Position numbers and translations under genes: made by a program. Below the pieces are notes generated by a model. That model saw only the letters and a list, made by a program, of their open reading frames with translations, was not told where the DNA came from and searched no databases. From assembly GCA_033782935.1 (NCBI GenBank), contig JAWQEG010000710.1:2046001-2110000 (forward strand): a DNA stretch of 64,000 nt, given 5' to 3'. The DNA is from Petrolisthes cinctipes. Its lineage: Eukaryota; Arthropoda; Malacostraca; Decapoda; Porcellanidae. Numbering within the stretch: position 1 is the first letter of the stretch; every line of letters starts with the position of its first letter. Below, piece by piece: positions 1 to 13,300 of this stretch.

Positions 1-2360
1 TGGACTGAAAATATCAACAGTCATTTATGGGGTGGTGGGTGTGTGGGTGTCATTACAGTGCTTGGACCTAAAATATCAACCATCATATATGGGGTTGTGG
101 GTGTGTGGGTGTCATTACAGTGCTTGGACTGTAAATATCAACAGTCATTCATAGGGTGGTGGGTGTGTGAGTGTCATTACAGAGCTTGGACTGTAAATAT
201 CAACAGTCATTCATATGGTAGTGGGTGTGTGGATGTCATTATAATGCTTAGACTGTAAATATCAACAGTCAATTATGGGGTGGTGGGTGTGTGGGTGTCA
301 TTATAGTGCTTGGACTGTAAATATCAACAGTCTTTCATGTAGTGGTGGGTGTGTGGGTGTCATTACAGTGTTTTGATTGTAATTATCAAAAGTCAATAAT
401 AGGGTGGTGGGTGTCATTACAGTGCTTGGACTGTAAATATCAACAGTCATTTATGGGGTGGTGGTTGTGTGGGTGTCATTATAGTGGTTTGATTGTAATT
501 ATCAACAGTCATTCATAGGGTGGTGGGTGTCATTACAGTGCTTGGACTGTAAATATCAACGATAATTCATGGGGTGGTGAGTGAGGGGGTATAATTACAG
601 TGCTTGGACTGTAAATATCAACAGTCAATCATGGGGTAGTGGGTGTGTTAATGTCATTACAGTGCTTGGACTGTAAATATCAACAGTCATTCATGGGATG
701 GTGGGTGTACGGGTGTCATTACAGTGATTTGATTGTAAATATCAACAGTCATTTATAGGGTGGTGGGTATCAATAGAGTGCTTGGACTGTAAATATCAAC
801 AGTCATTCATGGGTTTGTGGGTGTGTGGGTGTCATTACAGTACTGGGACTGTAAATATCAACTATAATTCATGTGGTCATGGGTGTTAGGGTGTCATTAC
901 AGTGCTTTGACTGTAAATATCAACAGTCATTCATGGGGTGGTGGGTGGCATTACAGTGCTTGGACTGAAAATATCAACAGTCATTCATAGGGTGATGAGT
1001 TTGTGGGTGTCATTACAGTGCTTGGACTGTAAATATCAATAGTCATTTATAGGGTGGTTGGTGTTTGGTGTCATTACATTGCTTGGACTGTAAATATCAA
1101 CAGTCAATCATGGAGTGGTGGGTGTGTGAGTGTCAGTACAGTGCTTGGACTGTAAATATCAACAGTCATTCATAGCGTGGTAGGTGTGTGAGTGTTATTA
1201 CAGAGCTTGGACTGTAAATATCAACAGTAATTCATGGAGTGGTGGGTGTGTGGGTGTCATTTCAGTGCTTGGACTCTAAATATCAACAGTCATTCTTGGG
1301 GTGATGGTTGTGTTGGTGTTAATACAGTGCTTTGACTGTAAATATTAAGAGTCATTCTGAGGGTGGTGGGTGTCATTAGAGTTCTTGGACAGTAAATATT
1401 AACAGTCATTCATGGGGTGGTGGGTGTTTGGATGTCATTACAGTGCTTGGACTGAAAATATCAACAGTCATTTATGGGGTGGTGGGTGTGTGGGTGTCAT
1501 TACAGTGCTTGGACTTAAAATATCAACCATCATATATGGGGTTGTGGGTGTGTGGGTGTCATTACAGTGCTTGGACTGTAAATATCAACAGTCATTCATA
1601 GGGTGGTGGGTGTGTGAGTGTCATTACAGAGCTTGGACTGTAAATATCAACAGTCATTTATGGTGTGGTGGGTGTGTGGATGTCATTATAATGCTTAGAC
1701 TGTAAATATCAACAGTCAATCATGGGGTGGTATGTGTGTGGGTGTCATTATAGTGCTTGGACTGTATATATCAATAGTCTTTCATGTAGTAGTGGGTGTG
1801 TGGGTATCATTACAGTGTTTTGATTGTAATTATCAACAGTCAATCATAGGGTGGTGGGTGTCATTACAGTGCTTGGACTCTAAATATCAACAGTCATTTA
1901 TGGGGTGGTGGTTGTGTGGGTGTCTTTACAGTGCTTGGACTGTAAATATCAAACATAATACATGGGATGGTGGGTGTGGGGGTGTCATTACAGTGCTTGG
2001 ACTGTAAATATCAACAGTCAATCATGGGGTGGTAGGTGTGTGGGTGTCATTACAGTGCTTGGACTGTAAATATCAACAGTCATTCATGGGATCGTGGGTG
2101 TATGGGTGTCATTATAGTGTTTTGATTGTAAATATCAACAGTCATTCATAGGGTGGTGGGTATCATTAGAGTGCTTGGACTGTAAATATCTACAGTCATT
2201 AATTGGGTTGTAGGTGTGTGGGTGTCATTACAGTGCTTGGACTGTAAATATCAACAGTCAATTATGAGGTAATGGGTGTGTGGGTGTCATTAGAGTGCTT
2301 AGATTGTAAATATCAACAGTCAATCATATGGTGGTGGGTGGCATTACAGTGATTGGTTTG
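1..2360 (+). repeat. Higher-order duplication, ~1.4 kb offset
   Basis: Positions 1 to about 480 match 1448 to about 1920 at an offset of 1447. Both copies start with the TGGACTGAAAATATC variant, followed by a CCATCATATATGG monomer and the same run of variants. The match continues to about 800/2190 with the offset reduced by roughly one monomer. The copies are moderately diverged. Edges were set by eye. Confidence 0.6.
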
Positions 2361-5300
2361 TAAATATCAACAGTCATTCATAGGGTGATGGGTGTGTGGG
2401 TGTCATTACTGTGTTTGGACTGTAAATATCAACAGTCATTTATAAAGTGGTGGGTGTTTGAGTGTTATTACATTGCTTGGACTGTAAATATCAACAGTCA
2501 ATCATGAGGTAGTGGGTGTGTGGGTGTCATTCGAGTGCTTAGACTGTAAGTATCAACAGTCATTCATAGATTGGTGGGTGTCATTTGAGTGCTTGGACTG
2601 TAAATATCAACCATATTTCATGGGGTTGTCGGTGTGTGGGTGTCATTACAGTGCTTTGTCTGTAAGTATCAAGAGTCATTCATGGAGTGGTGGGTGTGAG
2701 GGTGTCATTACAGTGTTCGGACTGTAAATATCAACAGTCATTCATGGGGTGGTGGGTGTGTGTGTGTCATTATAGTGCTTGGACTGTAAATACCAACAGT
2801 CATTCATGGGGTGGTTGGTGTGTGGGTATCATTACAGTGCTTGGACTGTAAATATCAAGTCATTAATGGGGTGGTGGGTGTGTGTGTGTCATTATTGCTT
2901 GGACTGTAAATATCAACAGTCATTCATGAGGTGATGGGTGTGTGGGTGTCATTACAGTGCTTGGACTGTAAATATCAACAGTCAATCATGGGGTGGTGGG
3001 TGTGTGGGTGTCATTATACTGCTTGGACTGTAAATATCAACAGTCATTCATAGGGTGGTGGGTGTGTAGGTGTTATTACAGTGCTTTGACTGTAAATATC
3101 AACAGTCATTCAGAGGGTGGTGGGTGTCATTAGAGTGCTTGGACTGTAAATATCAACAGTCATTCATGGGGTGGTGAGTGTGTGGGTGTCATTGCAGTTC
3201 TTCGACTGTAAATATCAACCATCATTCATTGAGTGGAGTGGGTGTGGGTGTCATTACAATGCTTAAACTGGGAATATCAACAGTCATTCATGGGTTGGTG
3301 AGTGTGTGTGTATTATTACAGTGCTTTGACTGTAAATATCAACAGTCATTCTGAGGGTGGTGGGTGTCATTAGAGTGCTTGGACTGTAAATATCAACAGT
3401 CATTTAAAGGGTTGTAGGTGTCATTAGAGTGCTTGGACAGTAAATATCAACAGTTATTTATGGGGTGGTGGGTGTGTGGGAATCATGAAAGTGCTTGGAC
3501 TGTAAATATCAAAAGTCATTCATGGGGTGGTGAGTGTGTGGCTGTCATTGCAGTTCTTGGACTGTAAATATCAACCAACATTCATTGGATGGTGTGTTTC
3601 TGGGTGTCAATACAGTGCTTGGACTGTGAATATTAACAGTCATTCAGAGGGTGGTGGGTGTCATTAGAGTGCTTAGACTGTAAATATTAACAGTCATTCA
3701 TGGGGTGGTGGGTGTGTGGATGTCAATACAGTGCTTGGACAGAAAATATCAACAGTTATTCATGGGGTTGTGGGTGTTTGGGTATCATGAAAGTGCTTGG
3801 ACTGTAAATATCAACAGTCATTCATAGGGTGGTGAGAGTGTGGGTGTCATTGCAGTTCTTTGACTGTAAATATCAACCATCATTCATTGGGTGGTGTGTG
3901 TGTGGGTGTCATTACAGTGCTTGGTCTGTGAATATCAAAAGTCATTTATAGGGTTGTGAGTGTGTGGGTATTATTTCAGTGCTTTGACTGTAAATATCAA
4001 CAGTCATTCAGCGGGTGGTGGGTGTCATTAGAGTGCTTGGACTGTAAATATCAACAGTCATTCATGGGGTGGTGGGTGTGTGGATGTCATTACAGTGCTT
4101 GGACTGAAAACATCAACAGTCATTTCTGGGGTGGTGGGTGTGTGGGTGTCATTACAGTGCTAGGACTATAAATATTAACCATCATTAAAGGGGTGGTGGG
4201 TGAGTGGGTGTCAATACAGTGCTTGGACTGTAAATATCAAAAGTCATTCATAGGGTGGTCAGTGTGTGGATGTCATTATAGTGCTTGGACTGTAAATATC
4301 GACAGTCAAACATAGGGTGGTGGGTGTGTGGGTGTCATTACAGTGGTTTGATTATAATTATCAACAGTCATTCATAGGGTGGTGGGTGTCATTACTGTGC
4401 TAATACTGTAAATATCAACAGTCATTCATTGGGTGGTGGTTGTGTGGGTGTCATTAGAGTGCTTGGACTGTAGATATCAACCATAATTCATGGGGTGGTG
4501 GGTGTGGTTGTGTCATTACAGTGCTTGGACTGTAAATATCAACAGTCAGTCATGGGGTGGTGGGTGTGTTGGTGTCATTACAGTGCTTGGACTGTAAATA
4601 TCAACAGTCATTCATGGGGTGGTGGGGGTATGGGTGTCATTCCAGTGATTTGATTGTAAATATCAACAGTCATTCATAGGGTGGTGGGTATCATTAGAGT
4701 GCTTGGACTGTAAATTTAAACAGTCATTTATGGGTTTGTGGGTGTGTGGGTGTCATTACAGTGCTTGGACTGTAAATATCAACTATAATTCATGGGGTCG
4801 TAGGTGTTGGGGTGTCATTACAGTGCTTAGACTGTAAATATCAACAGTCAATCATATGGTGGTATATGGCATTACAGTAATTGGACTGTAAATATCAACA
4901 GTCATTCATAGGGTGATGGGTGTGTGGGTGTCATTACTGTGTTTGGACTGTAAATATCAACAGTCATTTATAAAGTGGTGGGTGTTTGAGTGTCATTACA
5001 TTGCCTGGACTGTAAATATTAACAGTCAATCATGAGGTAGTGGGTGTGTGGGTGTCATTAGAGTGCTTAGACTGTAAATATCAACAGTCATTCATAGATT
5101 GGTGGGTGACATTTAAGTGCTTGGACTGTAAATATCAACAGTCATTAATGGGGTGGTGAGTGTATGGGTGTTATTATAGTGCATGGACTGTAAATATCAA
5201 CCATATTTCATGGGGTTGTCGGTGTGTGGGTGTCATTACAGTGCTTTGTCTGTAAATATCAAGAGTCATTCATGGAGTGGTTTGTGTGAGGGTGTCATTA

Positions 5301-7385
5301 CAGTGTTCGGACTGTAAATATCAACAGTCATTCATGGGGTGGTGGGTGTGTGTGTGTCATTATAGTGCTTGGACTGTAAATACCAACAGTCATTCATGGG
5401 GTGGTTGGTGTGTGGGTATCATTATAGTGCTTGGACTGTAAATATCAAGTCATTAATGGGGTGGTGGGTGTGTGGGTGTCATTATAGTTATTGGACTGTA
5501 AATATCAATAGTCATTCATAGGGTGGTGGGTGTGTAGGTGTTATTACAGTGCTTTGACTGTAAATATCAACAGTCATTCAGAGGGTGGTGGGTGTCATTA
5601 GAGTGCTTGGACTGTAAATATCAACAGTTATTCATGGGGTGGTGGGTGTGTGGGTATCATGAAAGTGTTTGGAATGTAAATATCAACAGTCATTCATGGG
5701 GTGGTGAGTGTGTGGGTGTCATTGCAGTTCTTCGACTGTAAATATCAACCATCATTCATTGGGTGGTGTGGGTGTGGGTGTCATTACAGTGCTTAAACTG
5801 GGAATATCAACAGTCATTCATGTGTTGGTGAGTGTGTGTGTATTATTACAGTGCTTTGACTGTAAATATCAACAGTCATTCTGAGGGTGGTGGGTGTCAT
5901 TAGAGTGCTTGGACTGTAAATATCAACAGTCATTCAGAGGGTTGTAGGTGTCATTAGAGTGCTTGGACTGTAAATATCTACAGTTATTTATGGGGTGGTG
6001 GGTGTGTGGGTATCATGAAAGTGCTTGGACTGTAAATATCAAAAGTCATTCATGGGGTGGTGAGTGTGTGGCTGTCATTGCAGTTCTAGGACTGTAAATA
6101 TCAACCAACATTCATTGGGTGGTGTGTGTCTGGGTGTCATTACAGTGCTTGGACTGTGAATATTAACAGTCATTCAGAGGGTGGTGGGTGTCATTAGAGT
6201 GCTTAGACTGTAAATATTAACAGTCATTCATGGGGTGGTGAGTGTGTGGATGTCATTACAGTGCTTGGACAGAAAATATCAACAGTTATTCATGGGGTTG
6301 TAGGTGTGTGGGTATCATGAAAGTGCTTGGACTGTAAATATCAACAGTCATTCATGGGGTGGTGAGAGTGAGGGTGTCATTGCAGTTCTTGGACTGTAAA
6401 TATCAACCATCATTCATTGGGTGGTGTGTTTGTGGGTGTCATTACAGTGCTTGGTCTGTGAATATCAACAGTCATTTATAGGGTTGTGAGTGTGGGTATT
6501 ATTTCAGTGCTTTGACTGTAAATATCAACAGTCATTCAGCGGGTGGTGGGTGTCATTAGAGTGCTTGGACTGTAAATATCAACAGTCATTCATGGGGTGG
6601 TGGGTGTGTGGATGTCATTACAGTGCTTGGACTGAAAACATCAACAGTCATTTATGGGGTGGTGGGTGTGTGGGTGTCATTACAGTGCTAGGACTATATA
6701 TATTAACCATCATTAAAGGGGTGGTTGGTGAGTGGGTGTCATTACAGTGTTTGGACTGTAAATATCAATAGTCATTCATAGGGTGGTCAGTGTGTGGATG
6801 TCATTATAGTGCTTGGACTGTAAATATCAACAGTCAATCATAGGGTGGTGGGTGTGTGAGTGTCATTACAGTGGTTTGATTGTAATTATCAACAGTCATT
6901 CATAGGTGGTGGGTGTGTGGGTGTCATTACAGTGCTTGGACTGTAAATATCAACAGTCATTCATGGGGTGGTGGGTGTATGGCTGTCATTACAGTGATTT
7001 GATTGTAAATATCAACAGTCATTCATAGGGTGGTGGGTATCATTAGAGTGCTTGGACTGTAAATATAAACAGTCATTTATGGGTTTGTGGGTGTGTGGGT
7101 GTCATTACAGTGCTTGGACTGTAAATATCAACTGTAATTCATGGGGTCGTAGGTGTTGGGGTGTCATTACAATGATTTGACAGTAAATATCAACAGTCAT
7201 TCATGGGGTGGTGGGTGGTATTACAGTGCTTGGACTGTAAATATCAACAGTCATTCATAGGGTGATGAGTGTGTGGGTGTCATTACAGTGCTTGGACTGT
7301 AAATATCAACAGTCATTTATAGGGTGGTTGGTGTTTGGTGTCATTACATTGCTTGGACTGTAAATATCAACAGTCAATCATAAAG
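2361..7385 (+). repeat. Higher-order repeat, ~2.5 kb, two copies
   Basis: Landmark variants recur in order at offsets of 2528-2590 bp. The AATCATGAGGTAGTGG monomer near 2500 recurs near 5030. The GCTTTGTCTGTAA monomer recurs from 2641 to 5231 (offset 2590). The GGGTGGTCAGTGTG monomer recurs near 4250 and 6780 (offset 2528). The shift between 2528 and 2590 equals one 62-bp monomer. A further match near 4735/7084 has an offset of 2349. Confidence 0.65.
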
Positions 7386-10300
7386 TGGTGGGTGTGTGGG
7401 TGTCATTACAGTGCTTGGACTGAAAATATCAACAGTCATTTATGGGGTTGTGGGTGTGTGGGTGTCATTACAGTGCTTGGACTGTAAATATCAACAGTCA
7501 TTCATAGGATGGTGGGTGTGTGAGTGTCATTACAGTGCTTGGACTGTAAATATCAAGTCATTAATGGGGTGGTGGGTGTGTGTATGTCATTATTGCTTGG
7601 ACTGTAAATATCAACAGTCATTCATGGGGTGGTGGGTGTTTGGATGTCATTACAGTGCTTGGACTGAAAATATCAATAGTCATTCATAGGGTGGTGGGTG
7701 TGTGAGTGTCATTACATAGCTTGGACTGTAAATATCAACAGTCATTCATGGGGTGGTGGGTGTTTGGATGTCATTATAGTGGTTGGACTGTAAATATCAA
7801 CAGTCAATCATGGGGTGGTGGGTGTGTGGGTGTCATTACAGTGCTTGGACTGTAAATATCAACAGTCTTTCATGGGGTGGTGGGTGTGTGGGTGTCATTA
7901 CAGTGTTTTAATTGTAATTATCAACAGTCAATCATAGGGTGGTGGGTGTCATTACAGTGTTTGGACTGTAAATATTAACAGTCATTTATAGGGTGATGGG
8001 TGAGTGGGTGTCTTTACAGTGCTTGGACTGTAAATATCAAACATAGTTTATGGGATGGTGGGTGTGGGGGTGTCATTACAGTGCTTGGACTGTAAATATC
8101 AACAGTCAATCATGGGGTGGTGGGTGTGTGGGTGTCATTACAGTGTTTTGATTGTAAATATCAACAGTCATTCATAGGGTGGTGGGTATCATTAGAGTGC
8201 TTGGACTGTAAATATTAACAGTCATTAATAAGTTGGTGAGTGTATGGGTGTCATTATAGTGCATGGACCATAAATATCAACCATATTTCATGGGGTTGTC
8301 GGTGTGTAGGTGTCATTACAGTGCTTTGTCTGTAAATATCAAGAGTCATTCATGGGGTTGTGGGTGTGAGGGTGTCATTACAGCGTTCGGACTGTAAATA
8401 TCATCAGTCATTTATGGGGTGGTGGGTGTGTGGGTGTCATTATGGTGCTTGGACTGTAAATATCAATAGTCATTCATAGGGTGGTCAGTGTGTGGATGTC
8501 ATTATAGTGCTTGGACTGTAAATATCAACAGTCAATCATAGGGTGGTGGGTGTGTGGGTGTCATTACAGTGGTTTGATTGTAATTATCAACAGTCATTCA
8601 TAGGTGGTGGGTGTCATTACAGTGCTTGGACTGTAAATATCAACAGTCATTCATTGGGTGGTGGTTGTGTGGTTGTCATTACAGTGCTTGGACTGTAAAT
8701 ATCAACTATAATTCATCGGGTGGTGGGTGTGGTTGTGTCATTACAGTGCTTGGACTGTAAATATCAACAGTCAGTCATAGGGTGGTGGGTGTGTTGGTGT
8801 CATTACAGTGCTTGGACTGTAAATATCAACAGTCTTTCATAGGGTGGTGGGTGTGTGAGTGTCATTACAGTGCTTGGACTGAAAATATCAACAGTCATTT
8901 ATTGGGTTGTGGGTGTGTGGGTGTCATTACAGTGCTTGGACTGTAAATATCAACAGTCATTCATAGGATGGTGGGTGTGTGAGTGTCATTACAGAGCTTG
9001 GACTGTAAATATCAACAGTCATTCATGGGGTGGTGGGTGTGTGGATGTCATTATAGTGGTTGGACTCTAAATATCAACAGTCAATCATGGGGTGGTGGGT
9101 GTGTGGGTGTCATTACAGTGCTTGGACTGTAAATATCAACAGTCTTTCATAGGGTGGTGGGTGTGTGGGTGTCATTACAGTGTTTTGATTGTAATTATCA
9201 ACAGTCAATCATAGGGTGGTGGGTGTCATTACAGTGTTTGGACTGTAAATATCAACAGTCATCTATAGGGTGGTGGGTGAGTGGGTGTCTTTACAGTGCT
9301 TGGACTGTAAATATCAAACATAATTTATGGTATGGTGGGTGTGGGGGTGTCATTACAGTGCTTGGACTTAAATATCAACAGTCAATCATGGGGTGGTGGG
9401 TGTGTGGGTGTCATTACAGTGTTTTGATTGTAAATATCAACATTCATTCATAGGGTGGTGGGTATTATTAGAGTGCTTGGACTGTAAATATCAACAGTCA
9501 TTAATAAGTTGGTGAGTGTATGGGTGTCATTATAGTGCATGGACCGTAAATATCAACCATATTTCATGGGGTTGTCGGTGTGTGGGTGTCATTACAGTGC
9601 TTTGTCTGTAAATATCAAGAATCATTCATGGGGTGGTGGGTGTGAGGGTGTCATTACAGTGTTCAGACTGTAAATATCAACAGTCATTTATGGGGTGGTG
9701 GGTGTGTGGGTGTCATTATGGTGCTTAGACTGTAAATACCAACAGTCATTCATGGGGTGGTTGGTGTGTAGGTGTCATTACAGTGCTTGGACTGTAAATA
9801 TCAAGTCATTAATGGGGTGGTGGGTGTGTGTGTGTCATTATTGCTTGGACTGTAAATATCAACAGTCATTCATGGGGTGGTGGGTGTTTGGATGTCATTA
9901 CAGTGCTTGGACTGAAAATATCAACAGTCATTTATGGGGTTGTGGGTTTGTGGGTGTCATTACAGTGCTTAGACTGTAAATATCAATAGTCATTCATAGG
10001 GTGGTGGGTGTGTGAGTGTCATTACAGAGCTTGGACTGTAAATATCAACAGTCATTCATGGGGTGGTGGGTGTTTGGATGTCATTATAGTGGCTGGACTG
10101 TAAATATCAACAGTCAATCATGGGGTGGTGGGTGTGTGGGTGTCATTACAGTGCTTAGACTGTAAATATCAACAGTCTTTCATGGGGTGGTGGGTGTGTG
10201 GGTGTCATTACAGTGTTTTGATTGTAATTATCAACAGTCAATTATAGGGTGGTGGGTGTCATTACAGTGTTTGGACTGTAAATATTAACAGTCATTTATA

Positions 10301-13300
10301 GGGTGATGAGTGAGTGGGTGTCTTTACGGTGCTTGGACTGTAAATATCAAACATAGTTTATGGGATGGTGGGTGTGGGGGTGTCATTACAGTGCTTGAAC
10401 TGTAAATATCAACAGTCAATCATGGGGTGGTGGGTTTGTGGGTGTCATTACAGTGTTTTGATTGTAAATATCAACAGTCATTCATAGGGTGGTGGGTATC
10501 ATTAGAGTGCTTGGACTGTAAATATTAACAGTCATTAATAAGTTGGTGAGTGTATGGGTGTCATTATAGTGCATGGACCGTAAATATCAACCATATTTCA
10601 TGGGGTTGTCGGTGTGTAGGTGTCATTACAGTGCTTTGTCTGTAAATATCAAGAGTCATTCATTGGGTGGTGGGTGTGAGGGTGTCATTACAGTGTTCGG
10701 ACTGTAAATATCATCAGTCATTTATGGGGTGGTGGGTGTGTGGGTGTCATTATGGTGCTTGGACTGTAAATATCAATAGTCATTCATAGGGTGGTCAGTG
10801 TGTGGATGTCATTATAGTGCTTGAACTGTAAATATCAACAGTCAATCATAGGGTGGTGGGTGTGTGGGTGTCATTACAGTGGTTTGATTGTAATTATCAA
10901 CAGTCATTCATAGGTGGTGGGTGTCTTTACAGTGTTTGGACTGTAAATATCAACAGTCATTCATTGGGTGGTGGTTGTGTGGGTGTCATTACAGTGCTTG
11001 GACTGTAAATATCAACTATAATTCATGTGGTGGTGGGTGTGGTTGTGTCATTACAGTGCTTGGACTGTAAATATCAACAGTCAGTCATAGGGTGGTGGGT
11101 GTGTTGGTGTCATTACAGTGCTTGGACTGTAAATATCAACATTCATTCATGGGGTGGTGGGTGTATGGGTGTCATTACAGTGATTTGATTGTAAATATCA
11201 ACAGTCATTCATAGGGTGGTTGGTATCATTAGAGTGCTTGGACTGTAAATATAAACAGTCATTTATGGGTTTGTGGGTGTGTGGGTGTCATTACAGTGTT
11301 TTGACTGTAAATATCAACTATAATTCATGGGGTCGTAGGTGTTGGGGTGTCATTACAGTGATTTGACAGTAAATATCAACAGTCAATCATGGGGTGGTGG
11401 GTGGTATTACAGTGCTTAGACTGGAAATATCAACAGTCATTCATAGGGTGATGAGTGTGTGGGTGTCATTACAGTGCTTGGACTGTAAATATCAACAGTC
11501 ATTTATAGGGTGGTTGGTGTTTGGTGTCATTACATTGCTTGGACTGTAAATATCAACAGTGAATCATGGAGTGGTGGGTGTGTGGGTGTCATTACAGTGC
11601 TTGGACTGTAAATATCAACAGTCATTCTTGGGGTGATGGTTGTGTGGGTGTTATTACAGTTCTTTGACTGTAAATATCAACAGTCATTCAGAGGGTGTTG
11701 GGTGTCATTAGAATGCTTGGACTGTAAATATTAACAGTCATTCATGGGGTGGTGGGTGTTTTGATGTCATTACAGTGCTTGGACTGAAAATATCAACAGT
11801 CATTTATTGGGTTGTGGGTGTGTGGGTGTCATTACAGTGCTTGGACTGTAAATATCAACAGTCATTCATAGGATGGTGGGTGTGTGAGTGTCATTACAGA
11901 GCTTGGACTGTAAATATCAACAGTCATTCATGGGGTGGTGGGTGTGTGGATGTCATTATAGTGGTTGGACTCTAAATATCAACAGTCAATCATGGGGTGG
12001 TGGGTGTGTGGGTGTCATTACAGTGCTTGGACTGTAAATATCAACAGTCTTTCATAGGGTGGTGGGTGTGTGGGTATCATTACAGTGTTTTGATTGTAAT
12101 TATCAACAGTCAATCATAGGGTGGTGGGTGTCATTACAGTGTTTGGACTGTAAATATCAACAGTCATCTATAGGGTGGTGGGTGAGTGGGTGTCTTTACA
12201 GTGCTTGGACTGTAAATATCAAACATAATTTATGGGATGGTGGGTGTGGGGGTGTCATTACAGTGCTTAGACTTAAATATCAACAGTCAATCATGGGGTG
12301 GTGGGTGTGTGGGTGTCATTACAGTGTTTTGATTGTAAATATCAACATTCATTCATAGGGTGGTGGGTATTATTAGAGTGCTTGGACTGTAAATATCAAC
12401 AGTCATTAATAAGTTTGTGAGTGTATGGGTGTCATTATAGTGCATGGACCGTAAATATCAACCATATTTCATGGGGTTGTCTGTGTGTGGGTGTCATTAC
12501 AGTGCTTTGTCTGTAAATATCAAGAATCATTCATGGGGTGGTGGGTGTGAGGGTGCCATTACAGTGTTCAGACTGTAAATATCAACAGTCATTTATGGGG
12601 TGGTGGGTGTGTGGGTGTCATTATGGTGCTTAGACTGTAAATACCAACAGTCATTCATAGGGTGGTTGGTGTGTAGGTGTCATTACAGTGCTTGGACTGT
12701 AAATATCAAGTCATTAATGGGGTGGTGGGTGTGTGTGTGTCATTATTGCTTGGACTGTAAATATCAACAGTCATTCATGGTGTGGTGGGTGTTTGGATGT
12801 CATTACAGTGCTTGGACTGAAAATATCAACAGTCATTTATGGGGTTGTGGGTGTGTGGGTGTCATTACAGTGCTTAGACTGTAAATATCAATAGTCATTC
12901 ATAGGGTGGTGGGTGTGTGAGTGTCATTACAGAGCTTCGACTGTAAATATCAACAGTCATTCATGGGGTGGTGGGTGTTTTGATGTCATTATAGTGGTTG
13001 GACTGTAAATATCAACAGTCAATCATGGGGTGGTGGGTGTGTGGGTGTCATTACAGTGCTTGGACTGTAAATATCAACAGTCTTTCATGGGGTGGTGGGT
13101 GTGTGGGTGTCATTACAGTGTTTTGATTGTAATTATCAACAGTCAATCATAGGGTGGTGGGTGTCATTACAGTGTTTGGACTGTAAATATTAACAGTCAT
13201 TTATAGGTTGATGAGTGAGTGGGTGTCTTTACAGTGCTTGGACTGTAAATATCAAACATAGTTTATGGGATGGTGGGTGTGTGGGTGTCATTACAGTGCT

